A DNA stretch of 64,000 bases from Atopsyche davidsoni (GCA_022113835.1 JAILWY010000006.1:2108001-2172000), one strand, 5' to 3'; counted from the stretch's first letter, positions 1 to 11,977 are shown. Program-made: numbers and translations. The notes: generated by a model not told the origin, from the letters alone.

Positions 1-344
1 ATTTTCAACGATTTGGATGTTTTTTAACATCGTTTTAGTTTTTTTGTTTGACGAAGCTCTTAAGAGATGAAAGAGCTTATAAAAAAATATTAACTTATAA
101 CTTATTTTAGCCGCTTGCCTAAATATAATTAGTATAAATTTGGAGTCATAGTTTGTTCTAAAGTTTTCATTTATGTATTATACAAGAGCTTATTATACAA
201 TACATATATACTGCCAATTTTTCTGTTTGTGATTTTCAGTACACAATTACTTGTTTTGAACGATGCACGGACACAAAGAGATATTTTAATACTTCAACGT
301 ATTTCGATTGGTCAAATTTATTTAAAGGTGTAGTTGAAGGATTC
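1..344. other. AT-rich non-coding sequence
   Basis: No open reading frame, repeat or structured motif that I can support. Confidence 0.6.
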
Positions 345-790
345 TTGTTACAAATGCACATGTTTCACCAACTCGATCACAAGTCCACGCTAGCTTTTAG
401 TGGACCTATCAGGCATCGCCTCCGGTGCCGTGGAATTAGTCCTCGAATAATGCACGCGACGTCCTCGGGCCGGCTCGGGACCCTGCCAGGGGCCGCGGAG
501 ACAAGCAGCCGGACAATGCACCCGTCTGCAGCTGAGGCTGTGGTCCGTGGGCGAGTCGAAGTGTCGGAGTGAGTACGGAGAGTTCGGAGAGTCAGGAGAG
601 TCGGGAGAGTCGAGAGAGTCGGACGAGTCGGGCGCACGAGAAATGCCGATCGCCACAGAGCGAGAACAGCGCAATTTTACCACTCTATATATGTTACCTC
701 GAAACTGCATTCCTGGCGGTGAATCATTTACATATCCGAGGCAGCACTCTACCCAATCAATAAAGCTTTATTTATAACCTATAAAAAGTA
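345..790 (+). other. GC-rich block with minisatellite and poly(A) signal; possible solo LTR or promoter
   Basis: A sharply GC-rich stretch (about 410-660) between AT-rich flanks. It ends with a TATATAT motif at 686-692 and, about 70 bases later, an AATAAA signal at 759-764. A GC-rich region, a TATA-like motif and a close polyadenylation signal resemble the U3-R layout of an LTR, but I found no convincing TG...CA ends or target-site duplication. Short open frames on both strands carry Ser/Glu/Arg repeats from the minisatellite and are not believable proteins. The alternative is a host CpG-rich promoter. Confidence 0.3.
576..629 (+). repeat. 9-bp minisatellite, six units
   Basis: Six consecutive 9-mers of the form NGGAGAGTC (CGGAGAGTT, CGGAGAGTC, AGGAGAGTC, GGGAGAGTC, GAGAGAGTC, GGACGAGTC). 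The GAGAG cores resemble GAGA-factor sites, but binding is not implied by sequence alone. Confidence 0.85.
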
Positions 791-1762
791 TTGAATGAGA
801 AATTAATTAATATGTGAGATCTCGTATTATTTTAATAGTATGTATATTTTTAAATTTATAATATTTTCGTATTATGTATAAAATTTTAAGATCAACATTG
901 TTTTATCATTCTTGAAAAATTTTTTTTTAATAAAATACTCGCAAAATAAGTATAACAAAATTACCACGTTGGGATGCTTCACAGGAAGACCTTTCTGTTT
1001 TAATTCATTATGAAATATTAGTTAAATTTAATGCTTCACACAAAAATATCTTTAAACACACGCGTGTGTTTTATGCTTAAGTACTTATCTTTTTTTTAAC
1101 TTTTATAATCTGGCCTTAACATTGTAGCTGAAATGAAAAGACAGTGTATTTTGAACCGAAGTGCTTTAATTTTTAAGCTCACATAAAATCTGGAATGGGT
1201 GTTTCAAACATTTTTAAATTTATCTAGACAGCTGATACTGCGAGATGTGAACTATTCTAATATGATGTTCGTTTAAACTGTCGTATATCACTATTACTTT
1301 GAACGGTTCCCACAGAGCTCCTTGTTGTTATTTTATTGAATTACATGAAAAGGATACGACAATTGCCGTGTTTTGACAGCGGAAGGAAGCATGTACGCTG
1401 TACGGACCATTATTTAATATCTGTAATGGATCCAATGTAAATGAATTAAAGTATATGACTTTGGGGACTTGTACTAACTATAGGAAACTATCTGTCAAGT
1501 TAGGTTTATATTCTGGTTATAAACTTATTTAAATATACTGTAGGCACGAAAGCTTGACAGAATGTAGCAAATTTATGTGAATTAGTTCTGTGATTCGCGT
1601 TTAAAATCTATCCGTGATAATCAGAGTGGTATTTATGGATAATGATAATGCTATTTTGTATTCAAGTGTACATGTTAAGTAATTTTTCTTCACGGCGAAC
1701 ATTGAGCTAGCGTCTGCATTTGTGGGTTATTTTATTTATATTTTTATACACTAGGTAATTCT
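791..1762. other. AT-rich non-coding sequence
   Basis: Nothing recognisable on either strand beyond short poly(A)/poly(T) runs. Confidence 0.6.
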
Positions 1763-2038
1763 CAGTAAGACGAAAAAAATTGCCATTCCCTTCCGCTGAA
1801 CCCCTAAATACGCGGTATCTCAAATTATTTCGACATTATAACTCAAACAAAATCTTATTTTCCTACGAGGTATTGATAGTACATATTTATACTCTATAAC
1901 TCGAATTTTTGAGTTATAGAGTTCGAAAAATATACTTGGCATTTGTGCCTTCCTGAGTCAAAATCTTAGCAATTAAATCCTTTGTATCTCGAAATTTTTA
2001 GCATTTCCCTTGAAATTCGAGTTATCGAGATCCCACTG
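1763..2038. mobile_element. Degenerate pogo/Tigger-like DNA transposon remnant
   Basis: The right end reads, on the minus strand, CAGTGGGATCTCGATAACTC, a style of terminus (CAGTG..CTCGA.AACTCGAA) known from pogo/Tigger elements of the Tc1/mariner superfamily. The motif AACTCGAATTT or its complement recurs inside the segment (around 1898 and 2013). A CAGT at 1763 is the best guess for the left end. No TA target duplication is visible and there is no transposase, so this would be a decayed non-autonomous copy. The family assignment is by resemblance only. Confidence 0.3.
1891..1922. repeat. Perfect 12-bp stem-loop
   Basis: ACTCTATAACTC (1891-1902) and its exact reverse complement (1911-1922) are separated by an 8-base loop, inside the pogo-like remnant. 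Confidence 0.8.
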
Positions 2039-2099
2039 CATTATATGTTTGAACACAAATAAACATATTCCCATTTAAACCGTACTATGCAATGAGACC

Positions 2100-2480
2100 A
2101 AGCGTATCAAATACGAACACAACCGTTACGCATTACACGAATGTTTCGCCTTCTACCCCGGTGGAAGACTTCGGATAGGAGATAGTGCAAATCCGTTCAG
2201 TCCTTGCCCCTGCCGGGAGTTGGTTTACCGACTCCTGTGACTTCTAAAAACCGTTGCCATCGCGTTTATCCACGCTCCTCGGGGCAGTGTGGTCGGTGCA
2301 TTCCCACATTGGCTTGCACCTGGAGATCCCGGCGGGCTTTACCGCAGAATTGGCCATAATCGAACGCGTTACCGCAATAGTGCACCCGGCAGATGCGACG
2401 CTGCAGTATTGCTGCACACGAGGGGACCTCCTGTGTGGTCCCCGCGATGCCCACATTTGCTATATTTTACATGCCATACC
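2100..2480. other. GC-rich block with several tight hairpins
   Basis: A GC-rich stretch in AT-rich DNA. Three short-range hairpins are visible: 2150-2157 with 2160-2167 (one G-T pair, very tight loop), 2216-2224 with 2227-2235 (one G-T pair, very tight loop), and a perfect 7-bp GGGGACC/GGTCCCC pair at 2422-2428 and 2437-2443 with an 8-base loop. Open frames of 62-94 codons run through it on both strands, none resembling a known protein. It could be a structured non-coding RNA, a repeat fragment or a regulatory block. I do not recognise it. Confidence 0.4.
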
Positions 2481-2539
2481 GCTGAGATTCGCAATTGTCT
2501 GTAATGTGAAACAACTGTTATTCAGAAATATAATATAAA

Positions 2540-5500
2540 ACATATGCAACATGTCGCATCAAAGCGTACACTAAAAATAGTCATTACTATTTCTCATACT
2601 AAAATGTTTGACACTTCAGTCGATTCAAACTATATTTATATTTAATACAAGCATTTTTTTATAATTTGATGTTAAAAATAGAGATTTATATATACCCAAT
2701 TTATATACCCGTAAAATATGAATCGCTCAAAAGTATGACTTTGAATTTTTCTATCGAAATATATGTGTTTCATTGTTGAAATTAAAAAATATAACCAAAT
2801 GAATTCTGTTAAGCAGTAAAACGGAATAAAAAATTTAAGGGTTGAAAAAAACTGACGAGTGACTTAACATTGTCTTGTAGTAAAGTCTCAGGTTAATTAT
2901 TTTTGTTGTTCGAGTACATTTTTTCTTTAATACAGAGACTTTCTTGTACTTAAAACGCTTGTCTGTACATTTTAGCCTATTTTTCCACGTGAAGCCTAGT
3001 TTTAGTTAAAATCGATTATTTTATTACTTAGTAATAAAATGTTTTACTACATACTCCTTTAGTATTGATATTGATTCAACTTTGATTTATTTATATCGTT
3101 TTGATAACCAACTACGTGCTATGATAATGATATATAATTATTTCAATGAAATTAAAAAAAAAATTGCATATTTTAAACAAAAAGTATTTCAAAGAATACA
3201 ATTTAAATTAAAAAAATAAATTATAATTGACCATATTCATCGTTGGCATGAATGAATTAACAGTTTTCCAAATTAATTAATTTAGTTTACCTGTCAATTC
3301 CAAACAAATCTGCTGGCCCAATAGATATCCTTAAGAACGTAACAGTATCACAGTATATTTTATTACATTAAAAATGTCAATATTTATTATTTTCTATGTG
3401 CTTTTTTTCTCACTTTTACCGTTTGCATTTTATAAACCAGCTCTAAAACTTCACATGTAAGATGTTTACGAGTTGATTAAATTTCTATCAATATTCATTA
3501 TTGAAATTATCTAAAACTTACTAGACAGGTTCCAATAATAGGAGCCTTGTCTTCCCACGGGATCATATTCAGTTATATAGTGTATCTCAAAAGCCAAAAA
3601 CTAGAATCCAATTAGTACCATTAGAAATTTAAATCGGGGAATTACGGATTGCAAATTAGCTGTCGCTCCAAACCAACAAGTGTTTGCAGGAAAACCTTGT
3701 AACATAATTGTTAGTTTTGCAATGTTATAATTGATAATCAATTACGTTTGATTCAAGTTAATTGAAACTTTTTTTAAACGAAAATAATGTCTTTGTAACT
3801 AACATAAATTTTCATCAGTACTTGGCACTACTTTTTCCCAAATACAAATCAATCCACGAGATATATGTATTACGTTATATAACACCTAAAGTGAGTTAAA
3901 ATTTTAACAATGCTTTAAAAAAGGAGAGTCAAAACTTTTAACTGTATTGTCGGTTATATTTTTATTTGAAATGCTTGCTTTATATAAATCTTATCTCACG
4001 CTGTATATAAATTCAAGGTAAACGTTTTATATGAATGGTATGTATATTTTTTTAAATACACACTGGCATACCAACAGGTCAGTCACAGGCATACTTAGCT
4101 TATGAAGCTCCACAGTGTACAGCAGTTTTAACTGATAAGGTTATCTTGATTGCTCTTGAGAATGCCTCAACTGAGATATACGAATGCTCGTCAGGTTACC
4201 GATCTGGGAATGATGACACAAGACACTGTATAAGTTTCTATTTGATATTTAACCGTGAGTGAACCATCAGAAACTAAATATCCGTGTAAACATTCAATAA
4301 TGGTTGTGCATGATTTAATAATAAACATTGTTTCATACTATATATTGAATGTTGAATTATCTCGCATATCATTTATTTATAAACATAAAGTAGTGTATTG
4401 AAACATTGAATATTGAAATACTTAATACTAAGTATAATTTCTGAATGTTATAAATAAAACATCGTTGCGTATTTTAAAAAATAATACCTATTTCAATAAA
4501 TGCAGCTGCATACAAATTGATATTTATTCATAGCGTAATTTTATTATACGTTTTTTTACAATTTAGTCTTAACAAATAACGCAAAAAAGGACGCTTTTGA
4601 TTAGTTAACATCAACAAGTTGTGTAACAACAGAAACAAACTGATGATGGCTTTTAACTTATCCCACGGAGAGACAAGTCAATATGCGGTCGACGGTACTA
4701 TTTATATACGCCAGTATGATCTTAAAATTAAATGATTTTAAAATTATTGATTCTATAATACTATAATCCCAGTTTGAATAGTTTTTACAGAATATCGTCA
4801 TTAAATTATGCAATACAATTATTTCCCCCCGGGCAACCGCAACGTCCGTCCTCGTTTCACCAACACTCGTATCTGCAGCCGAAAAGTATGTATTTTATTG
4901 CGACGGCCTGTCAGAAACTGAACACAATGGTATCGCTGTCTTGTTCAATGAAATTTGCGAATAATATTCCACGAGATATCTGACAGGCTTCAAGTTCGCA
5001 TTCAGCCGATGTCGTAAGCATATTTTATGAATGATCGAACTGCCGAAGGCGAACAAGCGGATCTATAAAAATTACCGTGAAATATGGATCAGTTCCCCAC
5101 TCCCGCAATGGATATTTTGTATTGTTTAATAATTTTTTTACGAGTCGGCTCTGGGAATAAAATCTTTATTTACGTCTGGAATATTTAATAATGGAAATAA
5201 AACCGAGTGAATATTTCCATAATTTTGTTTTTATGTCTGTAAATATACATATGTGGGAAGTAGGAAGTATTATTTCATTTTTAACATTCCTGCTTTTTGA
5301 CCTACTCGGGGATATATATATTTTTCAAACAACCTGTTTTGACAGATGCAATTCTAGTGTAAATCGTGTTTTTCTTAACTGAAATGGGCATGCTATTAAT
5401 CACCACACTTTCGTGTCAGGACGATCCAGCCATATCCATGCTTTAATATTCTTATATATACATTAAAATATATCATTTTATCTTCGTAAAACCAAGTATT

Positions 5501-5765
5501 ATTTTTAACTTGATATTTAAAATGAAAATGCTTGGGGAATATACACTCCTAACATTGCCACAGCAAGTAAATTTGGATGTTGACAAGTTTAGTCTTCAAC
5601 AATGCAACGCTATTCAAAAGGCTATACAACGATATAAGATACCTACCTAACGGTTAAAATTCTAAGCAAAGATTTATATATAATATATATAAATATATTT
5701 TAGTATGAACTTTCAACGATTGAACAAGATCACAAAAATTGTACTAGCTCGGAATTGTGGCGTAT
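2540..5765. other. AT-rich non-coding sequence
   Basis: No gene is supported. Local items are a pair of facing GATA motifs, GATAAGGTTATC at 4134-4145, and a perfect 10-bp inverted repeat listed separately. Confidence 0.6.
4906..4988. repeat. 10-bp perfect inverted repeat, 63-bp spacer
   Basis: GCCTGTCAGA at 4906-4915 and its reverse complement at 4979-4988. The spacer shows no further pairing, so this is more like small terminal repeats or chance than a microRNA precursor. Confidence 0.5.
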
Positions 5766-5828
5766 GATCGAGAGGTGTGGCAATGTCGTGGGAAGGCATT
5801 CATCCAACAGTGGATCGACAATGGTTGA
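5766..5828 (+). pseudogene. LINE reverse-transcriptase C-terminal relic
   Basis: One frame reads DREVWQCRGKAFIQQWIDNG then a stop. This matches the usual C-terminal signature of insect non-LTR reverse transcriptases, DRxxWRxxGEAFxQQWxxxG followed by stop. Only about 20 residues are recognisable and the upstream RT domain is not readable, so it is the decayed 3' end of a LINE. What follows (to about 5,960) may be its 3' UTR. Confidence 0.5.
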
Positions 5829-6479
5829 TCTAGATGGAAATCAAAATGAGATATGGACATGAGATAAGAACAATGGGAGCATGAGTGTGGTATAACATAT
5901 TACTTGGAGAAGTGGATAGAATATGCTATTGGAGGCGAACGCTTCGGGGATCATGAGCGCTCGCTGAAAGAGACGTATTTTTTAGTACATTGCGCGAAAA
6001 GACGAAGATTGATTTAATTTTTTATTAAGTCGAGAGTAGAATAGAAATCAAATAAATAATACGATTATTTCAGCGAACGAGTAAAATAGGTTTTATTTTG
6101 TAAAATTTTCAATACCAAAAAAATAATAAGATCTCATTTAATTTACACACCACCTTGATTTATACAAAGTCTACCAAAAAGTGGCGCTGTGTTAAAACTA
6201 TGTTTTGGTTTTAAACTTCAAATTTTATGAAAAAAAAAACCGGCTCATGAAAATCAAACTTTTTGATATCCCAAAGTTAGAAAACTTTGGTTAAAAGATT
6301 TGTATCGCTGAGGGTGCGGTTGGTTCTAACTTTTATCCTAAACTGAAATCATTTACAAAAAGCGTAAAATACACCTTTAAAAATATTAGCGTATATTTCT
6401 TACAGATCTGAATGATTCATATCGATTCCGAGAATGCGCCGTGCCATTATTGTACAAAATCGAAAATTAGTTTCATTTA
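5829..6479. other. AT-rich non-coding sequence
   Basis: No gene seen. A perfect 8-bp stem-loop, CCAAAGTT/AACTTTGG with a 4-base loop, lies at 6271-6290. Confidence 0.55.
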
Positions 6480-6840
6480 GGACGGCGACAGCTTCACATC
6501 TCCACCGCAAAGAGGCGGAGATCTCGAAAATCCTAAAACATAAAAATGATTGCATTTTTTTTGGGAGATATGTTGATTACTTCCCGTGCCGCCGCGTTCT
6601 CAGGTGATTCCAGGTACAGCCGTACTAAAATCACGGCTTAGCATTAATCGAGAGCCTCCTCGGCTCTTGCCGGCCGCCATTTTGTTTGAATTCTTTTGTT
6701 TCGTTTCCGCGAATCGGCAGTCCTCCTCGGCTTTGATACGCGCATGACGATTTCATGAATTCTCATTGTGATTTTTATGGCTTCCTTACGTTTTATAAAA
6801 TCTGTATAGGAATGCAGTAGCGCGGAGGTACGTCATTCAA
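6480..6840. promoter_or_regulatory. GC-rich block with YY1-like site
   Basis: A relative GC-rich block containing GCCGCCATTTTG at 6673-6684, a perfect match to the YY1/Pho consensus read from the opposite strand (CAAAATGGCGGC). No TATA box, splice signal or coding frame ties it to a gene. A regulatory role is inferred from composition and one motif. Confidence 0.25.
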
Positions 6841-8194
6841 ATACGAGTATATTATACATTATTCGTTCTGTCTTACATTTCTTTTTTTTATTTAAAATTG
6901 TACAAAATGCGTACTTTACGAGAGATTAAATCCAGCATTATGAAATCTCTCATCTCAGCAATGTTCTAAATTAAAGATATTTTTTTCTCCGGCGAATATT
7001 TCATGAAAAGATTTGAGATATTTCTTAATAATGCTTATATTTGTAATCCTTCTGCCGATGAAGCTTCTTTTATACAAAATGTAACAATATTGCGGGTATT
7101 CAGAAGTCTCAAATTACACTCTAACTTATTTATACTCCGTTATTAAAACCACGTTTTAACTGATTCTTAGTCTTGTGGTAACTATATCCATAGCAAAATA
7201 TTGAAATGTAAAGTACATATTCTTAGTATTATATCATCTTAAACTATGTTTAACGTGTTAGAATATATTATAAAGTATTAACATTTTAAGACATAAATTT
7301 ACATGTGTTTTTTTTATCGCTACAGCTGTGATTTTTATCATTAAATATATATTGGTACTTCAAATTAAAGTTTTTTAAAAGGCTATTTCCTTGTAATGTT
7401 CTATCATATTATTGAATTCAAGTAAAAACCGCACAAAGCGCGGTAATGTTCTCACCTCGCACGACTGAGTGCCCCGGGAATTCGTTAAACGCTTTCTACC
7501 GGAAGTCACTACGTGGCCATTTTGATTTTGCTATTGTTCTTTACCTAAAATAACAGTTTATTTATAAAAAAAACCTAGCTCTAACTTGAAGTTCCTGCTT
7601 GAAATTGGCACGAACGTTCTTGAAACGAACACATTAAACATATATCTACAGTTTTAAACCAAATTGACGTCAGTTTTATTGTTTCCGTTACATACGGCCA
7701 GAGAGAAATGTTTGTGTGCCATTAGAATTCGACTATTCATTCGCGTTGTGCTACAATACTTCATTGTCACGTGGACACACTTGTGTTATAAATTTTAATG
7801 CGGCTTGCTGTCTGTCGGGCAACTGTTTTTCAGAGATACAATATTAATCGCGGACGAATTTCAGTGTGTAATTTTGAGGCTTTATTTCTAAAACTATTAG
7901 CTAAAAAGCATTGAACGTCATCTATTTACTTTATAGAAATTCACCTTTAGTCCTTCCTTAGGACTTACTTGCATTTTTAACATCTGAAAAAATATACTAC
8001 ATATATATATCAACCATATCAATCTATTGTAGTTTTTTTCAAACCTACTTCAATTTTTTTTTATCTTCTAGCTTAGAGCTTTGGCAAATATTATATGATA
8101 ACTATTTTTGTTCTGATTGGTATTAGTGTATGTTTATTATGAACTACGATGATTTTTTGGCATTAATTCAACCGTATTTTTCTTGTCTTTGCAG
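6841..8194. other. AT-rich non-coding sequence
   Basis: No gene, repeat or RNA recognised. A slightly GC-richer patch lies at 7,440-7,520. The polypyrimidine tract at 8,175-8,194 belongs to the next feature. Confidence 0.55.
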
Positions 8195-8276
8195 GTATGT
8201 GCACCGTCCATTCTATTATATCATCGCAGCGTGAAAAGATCGTCTCCTCAGTCGCTCATTGTTATGATAATGCACT
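8195..8276 (+). other. Candidate internal exon (82 bp)
   Basis: The 82 bp are preceded by a strong polypyrimidine tract and acceptor (TTTTTCTTGTCTTTGCAG, ending at 8194) and followed by a donor CT|GTAAGTAC. Two of the three forward frames are open across the whole interval and the third has a stop. No protein family is recognisable in either frame. It could be a coding exon, a 5' UTR exon or part of a long non-coding RNA. Paired strong splice sites this close together are uncommon by chance but not rare in 64 kb. Confidence 0.35.
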
Positions 8277-9360
8277 GTAAGTACACTGGAAACATTATTT
8301 TATTTTTAATATTCAGCATAAAATAGACCATATATTCAGAAATACACGAAGACTTTTTACTATAAATATTTTAGGTATAAAGTTTCTCAGATAAATTATA
8401 TTACAAACGATAAATATTAACGCTTATGTGATTATTCTATACTACACATTTTTCTCTATTTCTAATCGAAGATATTTTTGTGATTTTTTATGTTTGATAC
8501 TTAATGTGTCTGGTAACGCCAACTTTAACAAAATATCTTTTATTTAAAAAATATATACACGAAACGGTCTAAAAATCAATAGATTAGATTACATCTGAAC
8601 AAGTACACTAAGCCGACGCGTCATTCGACGGCCAAAAGTTGAATCCGCTCGTTCTGCCCAAGGCTGTGATTAAACCCGACGTTTCAGTTGCTTAAGTCGA
8701 CAGCGAGCAGCTATAATCTGAGCACGAACTGTCGGGCGTAGACAAAGCCTAATAATTTTACAGAATATTCTAGAAATTTCGCCGCCGACTGACAAAGTGA
8801 AGTGTGGATTTCTTTCCGCCCGATAGAGGCATTGTTCCGCCATATTCTGTGCTCATAATTTAATAGTCGTAAAGATTACACAAGCGTGACGCTATGGACG
8901 AACTTTGAATAAAATGCTCGTGTTTACGCACACTCGAGTCTCCGTCTAGGATCGCTGGCCACGGTCTGAGCATAGATCAACCGACTGTGTCCGAAACCAT
9001 GTTGTGCACAAGAACGCTGAATCAATCAATATACCCGAAGATTCAGAAAATCATCAGATTTTACGCGAAACCAATGACTCAAATATCCTTTTATTATAGT
9101 TATTTTTTTATGACGAAGTTGCCTTACTTACACTACATTATTATTTCCGGCCTGTGTTTTTGTTGAACTATATGTACAGGATATATTTACAAATGAAACC
9201 AGGGTAAACTAGAAATTGAATATAAATAAAATAATTATATTTATTTTTGCCGAATTTCATAACTGCTTTAAAAATAGTAAATTGTAAATGAATTTTTTTT
9301 TCCCCTAAAATCTGGTTGTCATCTTTTTGTAATCAATAAAGAATTGCTGTTAAATAATGT
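8277..9360. other. Non-coding; GC-richer island at about 8,610-9,010
   Basis: If the exon at 8,195 is real, this begins its downstream intron. The 8,610-9,010 part is noticeably richer in GC and CpG than its surroundings, with no open frame of note. It could be a regulatory element. No other structure is supported. Confidence 0.4.
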
Positions 9361-9364
9361 TGGG

Positions 9365-9470
9365 ATTTGCTGTGGGTAGTTTTGAGTATTGGGTCCGTGT
9401 GAGATGGCGATGACTGTCGATATTTCGGGCTCATTACCCTTCTTCAGGGCGATGAATCGAAATAAATACA
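9365..9470 (-). mobile_element. Retroelement 3' tail relic with hammerhead-core-like motif
   Basis: Read on the minus strand, CTGAAGA (complement of 9441-9447), a bulged A, a possible GGG/CCC stem (9427-9439) and GAAA (complement of 9423-9426), then TATCGAC. The order CUGANGA, stem II, GAAA is the conserved half of a hammerhead ribozyme, and similar CTGANGA...CCGAAAcgTCG tails are common in arthropod retroelements, including Penelope-like ones. I cannot identify stems I and III or the cleavage site, so it is probably a decayed or inactive copy. Confidence 0.35.
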
Positions 9471-10139
9471 AGTTGTTTATTTAACGATGTTTTAGGGTAG
9501 CAACATCTTTGCGTGCCCTACATCGGAATCATTGACCCAATATTTACTTTTATTTTTACTACATACTATTGAGAAGAATACGTTTACGTACAAATTTTTC
9601 AGAAATAAAAAGTATTATGTTAGTCAAATTTTTTTTGGAATTGTGATATTTTAATTAATTTTTTTTATATATTAAACAATGAATGCGGTTTTTTGTTTTC
9701 TCAAATTAAGATTTCTCAAATTAATCAATTATTTACTGATTGTTTGTAGTTACAACACAGACGACTTGTCCACCCACAGCGGTGTAATGGAGTGACTTCA
9801 CGAGTTCTTATGTTTGACCTCGCTATATAGTATCTACAAGACCACAGTTTCAACTCAATGCAATGCTTGCTTAAACTTTAAACTATATAAACTTATTCGC
9901 GAATAAATTCTCTCATGTAGGTTTTCGATAAATGTATCATGCCGGACACACCCACCGAATACGTCATTCTCCTCACCTGCTTGCCTTTTTCAACTCAAGT
10001 TATACTCATAATTTAAGTTTGAATATAAAAAAAAATTCGTCTCATATTTGACGCTGTAATAAAAATAATAACACTATTGTCACAATGAAAAATACTTTTC
10101 ACAGCACAATAGTGACAAGTATACATTTTTTTAAAATTA
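9471..10139. other. AT-rich non-coding sequence
   Basis: Nothing recognisable. Confidence 0.6.
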
Positions 10140-10221
10140 CTCTGAAGTCGTAATGCATTATTTCACACCAGTCGACAAATGCGTTGTATCATCGCGTCTC
10201 GCGTGTACCGAGCTCGAGTGG

Positions 10222-10302
10222 GAGTCGTGAGTCGTGAGTCGTGAGTCAGTGACTCACCGACAGCATCCTCATGATTCACCGAATGACCGCCGATGGGTCA
10301 TT
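10222..10302. promoter_or_regulatory. AP-1-like tandem/palindrome cluster with TGACC/GGTCA pair
   Basis: Three tandem GAGTCGT heptamers (10222-10242) run into a 17-bp perfect odd-centred palindrome, GTGAGTCAGTGACTCAC (10241-10257), which contains two consensus AP-1 sites (TGAGTCA, TGACTCA). At 10282-10302 AATGACC and GGTCATT form an inverted pair with a 7-base spacer, the geometry of two everted nuclear-receptor half-sites. All lie in a small GC-rich island. The binding interpretation is inference. Confidence 0.35.
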
Positions 10303-11830
10303 ATGGATTTCTCATATCACTCTGATCTGGACCACGGAGTCTGACTAATGCTTCGTAGACCAACTCTTCCCAGTCCGTACCAATTTGGATTAGACACGTA
10401 TCTGGAGATTTGTCATGGTTTCCGTAATTAACCTAATCGAGTTATTATGCTGTGTCTTTTGAATTCTATAAAGGAGTTGGATCTTGCTTGAGATTCGTCT
10501 CACAATAGTTTTGTGGTCGATAATGTAATTGTGGCACCGAAGCGTTATTATTGTTTGGCCTTGCATTTCATTGCAGTATGTTTCAATTTATATTGTATGC
10601 ATTCAAAAATTTATTTTAATGAGCGTTATTTCAATAATGCATTATTGGTTATTATTATACTTGATTTGGTACATTTGAAACATGTATAACTTAATAAATT
10701 TGAACATTCAATGATGGCGTATATAATTTAATAAAAAATAAAATACAATCGATTGTACACTGTGGAAATTAAATTACACGGTATTGATATTGGTGAGATA
10801 TAATTTTTATTTCTATCCTATTTCAAATATGAATTTAAACGAATTGTGACTAAAGAAACAGTCCTTTAGTACTTATATTAGTCTAAACGTTATAATATCA
10901 AAAGTAATAATAAATAATATGAATGGGTATATCATCATAAATTTAAATACTCATCATCAAAATTTTGTTTTTAAGGTGAAAATAAAAATCTCCATGAAAT
11001 CATTCGTAGTAATAACCCATTCAGTTAACTTGTTGCCAACCAAACCAATAAAAACTATCTACTTATAATTGATCAAATTCAACATTTTATTATTTCACTT
11101 CGCTGTTAACAAACAATTTTTAACACAACACCCTCAATATTTAACCCTTATAGTTAAGTTGCTCCTAGCCTAAATTATCCTTCATTGAATTTTTTGTTAC
11201 ATCTAATATTTATTATTATTATGATTGGATATTGTAAAAAATGTTTGTATCATTTGCATATCTCTAATTTATGATAATTACGTATATACTTAACAGTTTA
11301 AAAAATACTTGCGTATGCGTGGTACGACAGGACGTAGATGTTAGACATCCGGTGGCAATTTCTTGTCGGTTATTTTCTTGATTTTTTCCACATCCATTGC
11401 TAATATTTTATCATTCTGTCTTTAATAACCCGTGATTACTTTCAACTCGAGACGTTTTCCGTTGTGGCAACAAATTGTGAGTTTACGGAACTTAAAGTTA
11501 AAAGTAACACTCAAATAGCTGTTTACTTTATCTTGGTATTCGTTCCGATTAACAAAATTTATGTTTAGTTTTATGTTTCCTAATGATTCTTACGAAATAC
11601 ACATACTTGCCTCTTAATATAAAGTAAAGGTGAAATGCTTGCTTGACGCGTATAACTCTTCTGTGAAGCAATCCGGTTGCGTAGGTTTTTTTGTATCATA
11701 AAACATTTTTAGACACCCGAATAAAGTTGTCCAATATGATGATTTAAAAATAGTAAAAAAAATAATGTAAAACGAGTCTTCGAAAATAGTTTAAATATTT
11801 TGTCATTATGTTTATTTTCATATCATTTAT
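10303..11830. other. AT-rich non-coding sequence
   Basis: No gene or repeat recognised. Confidence 0.6.
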
Positions 11831-11901
11831 TTTAATTAGGCATAATAAGAACATTGTTTCATTTATAGGATATGATTATTAAAAATTCTTGTCTAGTACT
11901 A

Positions 11902-11977
11902 GTGATTGGTTAGCATAGTTGGTAATGCACCTGCCATGTAAGCGAGGGGATGTGGGTTCGAATCCCGCACAAATCAC
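11902..11977 (+). pseudogene. tRNA-like sequence, copy 1
   Basis: 76 bp. A box TAGCATAGTTGG and B box GGTTCGAATCC are perfect matches to Pol III internal promoter consensus. The T arm pairs (GTGGG/CCCGC). The ends pair as a 9-position helix (GTGATTGGT with ACAAATCAC) with one mismatch at position 7. The anticodon loop reads CATGTAA, so the U at position 33 is replaced by A and the 3' anticodon-stem strand carries an extra G. The region resembles a tRNA-Thr(UGU), but these defects argue against a working tRNA. Confidence 0.75.

Noticed and set aside
345..572. 75-106 codon frames on both strands of the first GC-rich block
   Set aside because: Amino-acid repeats follow the 9-bp minisatellite and frames overlap on both strands; no homology.
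11902..11977. A functional tRNA-Thr(UGU) gene
   Set aside because: U33 is replaced by A, the anticodon stem has an extra base, the end helix has a mismatch, and the sequence is part of a mobile repeat.
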